The position numbers and the translations under genes are program-made. Below are positions 14,351 through 23,500 of a stretch of 24,205 nucleotides of DNA, piece after piece. The DNA is taken from positions 1 to 24,205 of IMG/VR virus record IMGVR_UViG_3300032073_000241; one strand, written 5' to 3'. Numbering within the stretch: the stretch's first letter is position 1; the number at the start of each line of letters is the position of its first letter. The notes under the pieces were generated by a model that saw nothing but the letters and a program-made list of their open reading frames with translations, had not been told where the DNA came from and made no database searches. The stretch is from a virus.

Positions 14351-16102
14351 TTATGCAAAAGTTGCTCCTGTAGGTTCAATTGTAAAGTCTAGTACTATAA
14401 ATTCTGCTGTTTTAGCTGGTTGAATAAATACTTGACCTACTAATTGATTTCTATCAACAACGTCTGCTGTGTTATTTGTGTCATCCATTACTACTCTGTA
14501 TGCATAAAGACCTTGTCTTTGTACTACTGATTCTAAGTATGGATTTACATTTGCTAAGAATCTATTTCTTGTTGCAATTGTATTTTGTTCGAAAACTAAA
14601 TTACTAGCTTGATCTCCTAAGAATTTCTTAAGCGCGATTAATAATCTTCTAACGTTTACTCTATCTAATGCTGATGCTTTAGTTTGTAATGTTTTTTGTC
14701 CAAATACTGCGATTCCTTGTCCAGGGAAAGTAGCTATTGGATTAACTTTTCCAGCATATATTGTATCTCTCTGTACTCTACTTAATTTCTGTTCTGCTTG
14801 AACAACTCCAGTGATACCTCCTCTTACTAATCCTGCTGGTGCGAACCAAGGTGCTGCAGCGCTATCGTTAAATGCATATACTCCTGGTACTACACAAGAA
14901 GCTGGTGCCCATTGAATACCTGCTCCTCCGCTTAATTGTACCCAAGGCCAGTAAGCTGCTGCATAAGAGCTATTTACTAATTTACCTTGATCTACTACAT
15001 TTGCAGTTGTGCTTCCATAAGCTACTAAATCTATTATTGCAATACAATCGCTTCTTGTTTCTGCAGCTGATATTAATGAGTCTAATACAGTTCCGTGAGA
15101 TGAATGATCATATATTAACCCTGGTGCTGCCATTACGTTAATAACGTATTCGTCTTTATTTTGCAAAATTGTAATTGCATCAGAATAATCTGCTGCTTCT
15201 AAACCTTGTGTATCGGTATTAGAAATAGCATCATTAAATGTCATAGACGGTACAACTATATTACCTCCTCCATTATAGAAAGATCCTGATTCTTCAGCTG
15301 GTAAAGATGCTGAGTAAGAATTAGTACCGTCTGAATTAACTGTGAATCCATCTGCTGCTAAGTAATCAATTGTTGGTTTTCCTACTGCTGATACATAAAC
15401 GTAGTTAGATTTATTTACAAAGTTACCTGTAGTTTTAACAAATTTTAAATTACCGTCAGTAGCTACAGTAGTAGTTTGATTACCTATTACTTTTTCTATA
15501 TAGTTATCTGAGTTAGGATCTAAATTTACATTTGTATATTGCTCTAATATTACTTTATTACTATGGTTGTCATTTCCTCTTCTAATAGATAAGGTAAATG
15601 TTCCATTATTATTATCTTTATTTGTTACTTCCCATCTAATATTATCTTTAGAACCAGATACTAATGCTCCTCCTGATCCTGCTATTTCAGTTCCATGATC
15701 TGTTGCGGATGTACCGTTATTATATATTACACCTTTTCCGTGTGTTTTCAACGTAAATGGAACACCTGCAATTAACGATGATGTTACTGCTGCACTTTGT
15801 GCTTGAGTCCAGTGTTGAGAAGCAGATACAACTCTTGTAACTAAAGCTGAATTTCCTCCTTGTTGGAAGAAGTTTTTAACTGCGATAGAAGTAAGGAATT
15901 CTCTATTAACTGAAGCTGAAGAAAAAGTCTCTCCGTATATAGCTTTATATTCGTTATATGAAGTAACTACAGTAGGTTGTTCTACTGGTCCTTTTACTGT
16001 TGGTCCTATAAATGCTGAGCTCGCATCTACTGGTGCTGGCGTTATAAAAGAAATATCATTTTCTCTTGTAAAAACACCTGGGGAAATAATTTGTTCTGCC
16101 AT
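14351..16102 (-). CDS. 18: Contractile tail sheath protein (gp18-like)
   Basis: The 583-residue protein starts AEQIISPGVFTRENDISF, the usual sheath N-terminus (PGV-x-x-x-E/D), and continues with SSAFIGPTVKGPVEQP. A Gly/Ser/Asn-rich middle (about 110-300) is the variable, surface-exposed insertion. The C-terminal domain has the conserved LDRVNVRRLLIALKKFLG and FVLDF-type end (TAEFIVLDFTIEPTG). It is shorter than T4 gp18 (659), mainly in the variable part. Hexameric rings of this protein surround the gp19-like tube and contract on infection. The gene follows a terminator and a 150-nt leader with two TATTTATA boxes, the longest gap between genes in the window, fitting strong dedicated expression. 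Confidence 0.94.
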   Translation of the reverse strand: MAEQIISPGVFTRENDISFITPAPVDASSAFIGPTVKGPVEQPTVVTSYNEYKAIYGETFSSASVNREFLTSIAVKNFFQQGGNSALVTRVVSASQHWTQAQSAAVTSSLIAGVPFTLKTHGKGVIYNNGTSATDHGTEIAGSGGALVSGSKDNIRWEVTNKDNNNGTFTLSIRRGNDNHSNKVILEQYTNVNLDPNSDNYIEKVIGNQTTTVATDGNLKFVKTTGNFVNKSNYVYVSAVGKPTIDYLAADGFTVNSDGTNSYSASLPAEESGSFYNGGGNIVVPSMTFNDAISNTDTQGLEAADYSDAITILQNKDEYVINVMAAPGLIYDHSSHGTVLDSLISAAETRSDCIAIIDLVAYGSTTANVVDQGKLVNSSYAAAYWPWVQLSGGAGIQWAPASCVVPGVYAFNDSAAAPWFAPAGLVRGGITGVVQAEQKLSRVQRDTIYAGKVNPIATFPGQGIAVFGQKTLQTKASALDRVNVRRLLIALKKFLGDQASNLVFEQNTIATRNRFLANVNPYLESVVQRQGLYAYRVVMDDTNNTADVVDRNQLVGQVFIQPAKTAEFIVLDFTIEPTGATFA

Positions 16103-16130
16103 GTCTGGTCTAATTTATTATTTAGTTTAT

Positions 16131-16138
16131 TATAAATA
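16131..16138 (-). promoter_or_regulatory. TATTTATA box, proximal, before the sheath gene
   Basis: The coding strand reads AAACGATATTTATAATAAAC, the octamer ending 28 nt before the ATG at 16102. It shares ATTTATAATAAA with the tail tube box. Confidence 0.5.
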
Positions 16139-16188
16139 TCGTTTAGGAATGTAAAACAGTGTTGTTAGAAATGTTTTTACTTCTCTTA

Positions 16189-16196
16189 TATAAATA
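16189..16196 (-). promoter_or_regulatory. TATTTATA box, distal, before the sheath gene
   Basis: The coding strand reads CCTTTACTATTTATATAAG. The octamer starts just after the terminator hairpin at 16201-16222 and lies 86 nt before the sheath ATG. It repeats 16 bases exactly from the tape measure leader. With the proximal box it gives the sheath gene two candidate promoters. Confidence 0.45.
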
Positions 16197-16200
16197 GTAA

Positions 16201-16222
16201 AGGAGGATGTAAAAACCCTCCT
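16201..16222 (-). terminator. Hairpin terminator upstream of the sheath gene
   Basis: On the minus strand AGGAGG and CCTCCT form a 6-bp stem, extendable by one G-U pair, with a T-rich 8-10 nt loop, then TTTACTATTTAT. It lies 30 nt after the stop of the 95-residue coiled-coil gene. The U-tract is short, so it may be a weak or bidirectional terminator; the plus strand also has an A/T-rich flank. Confidence 0.5.
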
Positions 16223-16252
16223 AAACTAAAAATTGTATTTAGACTATAGAAA

Positions 16253-16540
16253 CTACTCAGCTACTTCTTCAGCAACCTCTTCTTCTTGAACAGGGGCTGG
16301 TATGAATTCACCTTTAACTAAGTCGATAGAACCTATTCCATAAGCTTCTTCTAAAGACTTTGCTAGTTCTTTCTCTTCTTCCCTAAGTTCGAATAGAAAT
16401 TTTTCAGCATTTTCTCTACGCTCTTCTAATCCAATGTTTGCTAACTCAATACTTCCTAATTCAGTAACAAGTGCAGCGTTTTTTTGTTGAAGTTCTTGTA
16501 AATTTTTTACTTCTTCTTCTTTTAGCTTTTGATTTGCCAT
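16253..16540 (-). CDS. Small coiled-coil protein, unknown function
   Basis: The 95-residue protein is dominated by charged heptad-type helices over residues 1-65 (EEEVKNLQELQQKNAALVTE and AEKFLFELREEEKELAKSLE), so a dimeric or trimeric coiled coil is likely. It then has YGIGSIDLVKGEFIP and an acidic tail (EEEVAEEVAE). Proteins with this coiled coil plus YGxGxIDLxxGEF ending are, from memory, common in large marine phages without assigned function. It sits between the fibre-side genes and the sheath gene and is followed by a hairpin terminator. A virion-associated or assembly role is only a guess from position. Confidence 0.75.
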   Translation of the reverse strand: MANQKLKEEEVKNLQELQQKNAALVTELGSIELANIGLEERRENAEKFLFELREEEKELAKSLEEAYGIGSIDLVKGEFIPAPVQEEEVAEEVAE

Positions 16541-16581
16541 AATTTTAAAACTTTTAATTTATTTAATCGATTAATATTCTT

Positions 16582-16594
16582 TATAATATAAGAA
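16582..16594 (-). promoter_or_regulatory. AT-rich promoter-like element before the coiled-coil gene
   Basis: The coding strand reads TTCTTATATTATA, identical to 13 bases upstream of the polymerase gene (4218-4230). It lies 41 nt before the ATG at 16540 in a 73-nt gap. Function is suggested only by the exact recurrence. Confidence 0.3.
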
Positions 16595-16613
16595 CTATTT
16601 TTTAATATTCCAA

Positions 16614-16970
16614 CTAACTTTCAATTAATTTTGAAATAGTTGTTGGATTCTGTTTTTCTTTTATAGTACTTTTAATTGTTGCTTTATATGCTTCTACTTT
16701 AGTATTACCTAAAGATTCTGTAACCCATCCTTTAATGTCTGTGTTTGTCAGAGCAGAGAAATCTTTAAAGTCTGATAAATCATCAGTATCTATTAAAGTA
16801 ATACCGTTGCAATCGCTTACATATTCAACTCCGTCTTTAGTTTCTTTACCTGTAAGTTTCCAATGTACGGTGTGAATTACATCAGGTTTCTTATTTGTTG
16901 GGGTTTGTGCATCACTATGCTCTTTGTAAGCATCAACAGTTTTGCAATCCCAAGTGTACTTTACAGCCAT
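16614..16970 (-). CDS. Small hypothetical protein of the fibre/sheath region
   Basis: The 118-residue protein begins KYTWDCKTVDAYKEHSD and has DVIHTVHWKLTGKETKDG, a central acidic DTDDLSDFKDF segment, then IKGWVTESLGNTKVEAYKAT. The HTVHWKLT ... G ... WVTESLG pattern resembles a small unassigned family that I associate with marine phage structural regions. I have no function for it. No signal peptide or membrane segment is present. It lies between the collagen-like protein and the coiled-coil protein, with a TATTTATA box 13 nt before its ATG. A minor virion protein is the likeliest role by context. Confidence 0.72.
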   Translation of the reverse strand: MAVKYTWDCKTVDAYKEHSDAQTPTNKKPDVIHTVHWKLTGKETKDGVEYVSDCNGITLIDTDDLSDFKDFSALTNTDIKGWVTESLGNTKVEAYKATIKSTIKEKQNPTTISKLIES

Positions 16971-16983
16971 TTACTTATTTTAT

Positions 16984-16991
16984 TATAAATA
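16984..16991 (-). promoter_or_regulatory. TATTTATA box before the 118-residue protein
   Basis: The coding strand reads AAACTATTTATAATAAAAT, the octamer ending 13 nt before the ATG at 16970. Core and flanks nearly equal those of the copies at 10338 and 14326. Confidence 0.45.
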
Positions 16992-17002
16992 GTTTATATT
17001 TT

Positions 17003-17497
17003 TTATTTTACTGTTTTTAATAAACCGTCTTCAAATGTCCATGTTTCTTTACCAACTGTTTTGCTTCCTTCAAAACCACTAACTGAAGCATTACTACCAG
17101 CAGGTCCTGTAGCTCCTGTTGCTCCAGTAGCTCCTTGAGGTCCAGTAGGTCCTTGTGGACCTGTATTACCAGTATCACCTTTTGCCCCTTTTGAAGATGC
17201 TGCTGATGAATCTGTTCCAAATGCAGCTTTTACGTAAGCATGTAATTTAGCTATTTCAGCTCTCAAATCTTCTATTTGTTTAAAATAGAATTTAGATCTT
17301 AGAAACTCTGCTTCATCATTTATTAATATAGAAGGATCTGTTGCTGCATCAATAGCGGATTTTGTAGTAGAATCCATTACTAATGCTCCATTACTAAGTT
17401 GTGCTTTTTCTCCTTTAGAAGCCATATCAGATAATTCTGAAGTAGATGCTGCTTTTGTTAATTCTTTTTTTCCAAATGTACTATCTATTGTTGCCAT
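17003..17497 (-). CDS. Collagen-like tail/fibre-associated protein
   Basis: The 164-residue protein has a polar N-terminus, a helical segment (FYFKQIEDLRAEIAKLHAYV, about 71-90) and then ten Gly-x-y triplets at residues 104-134 (GAKGDTGNTGPQGPTGPQ and GATGATGATGPAG). A small C-terminal domain follows (KTVGKETWTFEDGLLKTVK). Short collagen-like stretches in phage fibres form trimeric rods; the helix before it may serve as a trimerisation coiled coil. It starts 10 nt after the giant fibre's stop codon, so both are likely made together and may occupy the same appendage. The C-terminal ETWTFEDGLLKTV pattern could be a trimer cap. Attachment to the fibre is an inference. Confidence 0.82.
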   Translation of the reverse strand: MATIDSTFGKKELTKAASTSELSDMASKGEKAQLSNGALVMDSTTKSAIDAATDPSILINDEAEFLRSKFYFKQIEDLRAEIAKLHAYVKAAFGTDSSAASSKGAKGDTGNTGPQGPTGPQGATGATGATGPAGSNASVSGFEGSKTVGKETWTFEDGLLKTVK

Positions 17498-17507
17498 TTT
17501 ATTTAGT

Positions 17508-20500
17508 TTAATTAAATTGGAATACTGCTACTGCATTCCAGTTAGTTGTTGTAGATGAAGAACAGTTTATACCGAATACTATTGCATTATCGTCTCCTAA
17601 TGCACTACCGTTCATATTTAAACCTAAGTTTAAAGGCACCCAAGTATTTCTATTTGCTGTAACGCTAAAAGAGGTGCTTGTCATTTGAGAATAACTAGTT
17701 GGATTATCTGCGTCATATATTCTTAATGTATTATTAGATCTAGAAGCATTAGCCTGGATGGACATTCCTACTAGTTTACCTGGTTTAGGTATTACATATC
17801 TTTGGTTATAACTTACATTACCAGTTAAAAATCCACTATATAAAGATAAATACCTTGTAGAAGTAGTGTTAGTAAAGAATGCAAATTGATGCATAGCTCT
17901 AGTAGCAGCCATATAAGAACTTATAGTATTACCAGCTGTCATAGGTAAGCTAGCGCTCCAATCAGCATCTTCGTAATAAGTTATTTGCGTAGTATCAGTA
18001 GAGTCAAGATTATTTTCATATGATAATGAATCTTCAAATAGATGAACTATTCCGTAAGTAGTTTTCTTTTTAATATATAACCTTACATCAGATGCAGATA
18101 TTACTTTTAAAATAAAACTGTCTTCTTCTAACATTTCAGCATTAGAAGTAGCATCACTTGCTCCAAAATCGGATACATTTCCATCAATATCAAGTATAGT
18201 TAAAGATGCTACTTGTAAGGTACTTGAAGATGTGCCTTTACGTAGTTTAATCATTATACGTGCATAACATCCAACGCCTGAGGTTTCTTCTGCAGATATC
18301 GTATACACGGCACATAAATCTGTATTATTTGCATCGTCTATATCAAATTTTGCTAATAATGCATAATACCCTGATTCTCCTGCTGCAGGTGATGCTGACC
18401 ATGCAATAGGTTTTCTTCTAATAGCTGTATGAGTTATTCCACCTACAATGTCTAGTCTTGGAGTAATTCCTGTTGTAACTGCAGGTGCAGTTGTTCCGAT
18501 ACCGACATTACCTGAAGAATCAACGCGTAATCTTTCTGATCCTCCTAAAACAATATTAAATGTATCACCGCCAGGGAATCCAAAATAAGAATGAGTATCT
18601 CCATTATGTAGTATACGATCGTTAATAATTGGTCGAGCAGATCCGTCAACTAAGAAACTACCACCGTAGGTACCAGCCCCATTGTAGGCCTGTACTTCTA
18701 AGCAACCAGAAGCGCCGGATGTGTTTACTTGTAATTGAAAAGCGTTGTAACCACTATTGTGAATTGCACCATTAGATGTGTTTCTATTGAAACCTAATCT
18801 TCCACCTGCTGTATCTTGAAGATATATAGTATCCATATTAATTATAGTACCGCCAACACTTATATTACCTGCAAAAGTTGCATCTTGAGAAGAATCTATT
18901 GTAAGAGCGGTTGTACCAGCAGTGTTAATAATAAATGTATCATTACCGCTAAATCCAAAAAGTGTATCAGGATCTCCACTGTGAGCAAGATATTCTGGGA
19001 AATATACTCTACTGCCAAATTCCGCTGTACCACCATCTGACATATCTAATGTTAGAGCAGTTATAGCAGAACTACCATCTTTACCATTGAAAATAATATC
19101 ACCATCACTTTGATTATTTTGAATAATAAGTTGTCCAAGTTCGTTTGTTATTAGGCCGTTGGTGGTGTCGTGATATATATTTAAATCATCATCATTACCA
19201 AATGATATCGCTTTATTGTCTGCCAACTTAAAATTACCTGAAGATGATACGTGTCCACTTGTATCTAAAGTTAAAACTGCAGTTGTTGAAGTACCATTTG
19301 ATCTATAGAACGTATGTGAACCGTATGCAGTACCTTTTCTTGAAACATAAGTAGTATTACCACCATTATGGCCTCTATCACCGTAGTGATTTGTACCATC
19401 TGCATCTCTAACTCTAATATCTGGAGCACCTGTTCCTACAACTTCAAGATTTACAGTTGGTGTGGTTGTTCCTATACCAACTTTACCACTACTACTAACT
19501 GTCATCATAGTAACAGAAGCAGACATGAAATTAGTTGCATCTTGAGCATGAATATCTAACATACCATTGTGGTGTGTGCCTAAATAAACTTTATCTGTAT
19601 CTCCTAATCCTTGTAAGTATAAGTAATTAGCAGCTCCTGCTGATCCTATTGCAACATGTTGTGCTGAAATGCTTGATGTATTATGTACTGTAAGTTGTCC
19701 TGATATATCAGCGTTACTGTTTACATCTAAAGGTCCTGAAAATATAGATGTATTACTATTACTAGCATCTATTTGTAAAGCTGTACCAGCGTTTGTAACA
19801 AGTTTTAAATCATAATTATTACTACCACCTAAACCTGATACTAAGTCTAAAGAGTATTGAGCCGCAACTCTACCCTCACCTGAACCAGCGCCACCTCTTA
19901 AATATAAGGCTTGATCTGTATTAGACGCTCTTCTTACAGTTAACGCACCAGCATCGTCATCTGTAATTGTTACTTTACCATCAAGAGCACTAACTCCGTT
20001 TATGTCTAGAGTTGAAGCTTCTACTTCTCCTGCAAATTGTGCTACGGTATTTGTTATATTTAATCTTTCACTTCCAGCGACATAAATTTTAAGATTACTA
20101 TCTGATTCTTCTTCTATATATGTATGACCACCAATACCATCTAATAATAACTTTCTACCTGCTGGTATTGCAAAATTAGTTGATCCTAATACAGCTACAT
20201 CAGAACTTACCATAAATCTAGCACTTCCATTACCGTATATATGAACAGGGTAAGAAGGATCTGCTGTTCCTATACCTATTCTAGAACCTGTAACTACAAG
20301 TGTGTTAGCTCCAAAGGTACCCATTGTAACAGCATCATTAGATTCTACCTCTAAGATAGGGATACCTGAGATATCACTAACAGCAAATAAAGATCCAGAT
20401 AGAGAATCTGTTACAGAGAATAATTGACCTTGTGATCCTTCTACTGATAGTATTGTACTACCTGATCCTTCTATTAAAGCTACATCATTTGTACCGGATA

Positions 20501-23500
20501 CATGTAATTTTGCTGATGGTGCTGTAATACCTACTCCTACTCTTTCAGTACTGAAATTAATGTTTAACACATTAGCAGTATCATCTCTGAATCTTAATTC
20601 TTGAGTTCCATCTTCTAGAGTTATATATGCATTTGTAACTCCTGAGTCTTGAAATTGTATTTCAGCATCACCTGAAGATGGTGATATCATTATTCCTCCT
20701 CCAGAACCTCCTACTCCTCCAACATGTAGTGTTTTACTTGGACTAGTTACTCCTCCTAACCCGGCTTTACCTGCTACAGCTAAAGACGTTCCAGTATTTG
20801 CTGGATCTAATAGGTAAGAAGAATTTGAAGAATCATAAAATGCTGCTGCAAACATACTATAACCTGAGCCTGCATGTACATTTCTATTAAAGTAAGCAGT
20901 ACCGTTTTGGGAAGCAGAAATTATTAATCCGTTATATTCACTACCACCTGTTTTGAACTTAATTGTTATGTTTTTATCGTTAGAAGTATTTCTTAATATA
21001 GTATGTCCACTTGAATTAGATAATCTACCAAATTCTGTACCACTACTTCCTTTTAGTACTATATCTTCTCCGCCTGCTTGTAATCTTAAATCATCTACAG
21101 CAGCAATGGTAAAATCACCATTACCACTTTCTGTTAAAGTAGTTGCATTTGTTCCATCGCCTGAAATGCTTATTTGTCCGTTTGATATTATTACGCTACC
21201 AGAATTGTGAACAGAATTACTTCCAGAAAATGTTACTACACCTGATTTATGTATATTCACTAGAGAAGAAGTAATATACTCTGCTTGGCCGGTGGCTGAA
21301 TATCCTATTTGGAAATTAGCAGCACCACCGCTATATCTCATACCGCTAAACCACTCATTATTATTATAAGATGTATCTAAATAAAAATGTCCTACACCTC
21401 TTCCTTCATAACCTGTCATTATAACTTGAACTGCGTTTGCAGGGGATCCAGCTGTATTAGTTGCTGTCAGGTTAAGTGTAGTTGTAGTTGCATTAGAAGT
21501 ACCAAAAGAAAAAGTTTGTCCAAAAAATTCCGCGTCTTTATTACTATCTATTATTAAAGCTGTTGATCCGCCTCCGTTTGTTGCAAATCTTAAATCATTA
21601 TTTGAACTAGCCCATATTCTAGATCTTTCTCCTGATACATCTTTGAAAAATAAGTAAGCATTTTCTGCATCTGATGAGACTGTTTGTAATCCACTCCATC
21701 CTCCTGAAGAACGTGCTATAATACTTGTATTACCAGAACCTGTAGCTATAATACTACCTCCTGCTACTGTAAACTTTTCTACAGGTACTTGTGTACCTAT
21801 ACCAACCGTTCCAGAAGCTGAGATCCATAATCTTACTGCTGAACTAGTATCATTATCTCCGGTTCTAAATTCATAGTTATTATGAACCGAACCAGATCTT
21901 CCTGACATAAACCCTAATGTATTACCAGCATATGCACTGTTAACACCTAAGTAAATTCTTGCTTCATCACCTGCTGACCCTGCAGCTCCTTCTAAAAAGA
22001 AACCATTAGAACTTCCTGAGGTTTTAATTATGCCTCTTACTTCTAAATTTCCTTGTCCTGGTGCATCTATTGTTCCGATAGAGACTTTACCTCCATATGA
22101 TTGTAAAGATAAAATACCTGAGTTACCACCGCCTGATGTTGTCTGTATTTGATATTTACCAGAAGAATCATATCTTCTAATATACATTCCATCAGTTCCA
22201 TCATTTACAATAGAAATAGGTTTATTAGTAGTTGCTCCAACATTTAATGTCATAAATGCACTTCCTCCTACTGTACTTGCAGAACCGGTATTAAACAAGT
22301 AATTGTTAGTTCTAAAATGACCGTATTGAGTACCTGAACCATTTCTAAAGTATTGTCCAGCACCTGCATCTAAATATAGAGCATTACCGGGAGATTTTAC
22401 CTGTACATAACTTGCATCACCTTGTAAAAATAAATGATTGCTACCACGTACATTAGATCCATCTTGAATATATAGATTATTAGCTGTAGAACCTGATTGA
22501 AGTATATTTCCTCCATGTACGTGTAATGCTGTATCACTACCATGAGGTGTTTCTGTTCCAATACCTACTTTAGAAGAAGATATTACCATAACACCTTGAG
22601 TATTATGAGAACCTAATCTCAATCTTGCATCTGCTCTTGAATATATAGATGCAAATCCTGAAGACCATGTTAGAGTTCCGTATACTGTATTATAACCTCC
22701 CCAGTGAGAAACTGCACTAGTAGTAGTCCAAAATCCATTTGATATAAATGGTGCTGCTGCTACAGAAAGATTTCCTGTAGAATCTGGTGTTGCAGTTGTA
22801 GTTCCAAATTTCCAACTATCTTCACTTTCATCCCAAATTAATGCTGCATTATTACCTGTACTGCCTCTTTCTACTATAATACCTGAATCATTTGCATTAG
22901 ATGAGGCACCTCTATTTAAACCTATGATATTATCTGATAAATCTAAATTAGTAGAATTAACTGTTGTAGTAGTTCCGGTTACTTCTAAATTACCTGTTAT
23001 TGTTACATTACCTGTAAAGGAAGATGATTGGTTACTATCTAATACAAGTATATTAGTCATAGTACCTGCTTGATCAGTAGCAAATTCTATTCTACTAGGA
23101 TAATCGTTTGAATCCCAAGTACCATCTGCTTTAAATTTTATTTGTGCACCATTTTCGTATCCAGAAGGATCATTACCTCTAGCTACTATCGCACCAAGAT
23201 TATTTCCATTTGAAGTAGTAGAATCGTCTCTATCGAATTGAATCTCTGGTGGGTTATTGCCGGTAGTACGGTTTCTTAAGTTAAGAGTATTGTAATGATA
23301 AGTTCTAGATGCATTTACTGATAATCTTGTGCTTCCGCTAATCTCTACTGCAAAGGCTTTACCTCCATTTTGATTTTCGTCAACTGATACATAAAATGTA
23401 GAATTACCTTGACGTAAGTGTGTAAGCATTGCAGTTGATGCACTACTACCACTAGCTTTTTCTATCTGTATACCCGTACTGGTACCAGAACCTGTAATTT

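Noticed and set aside
2858-16991. TATAAATA on the plus strand as ordinary T4-type late promoters
   Set aside because: Read that way they would all drive transcription away from the genes, into antisense, with no plus-strand genes to serve. The coding-strand reading TATTTATA is the sensible interpretation.
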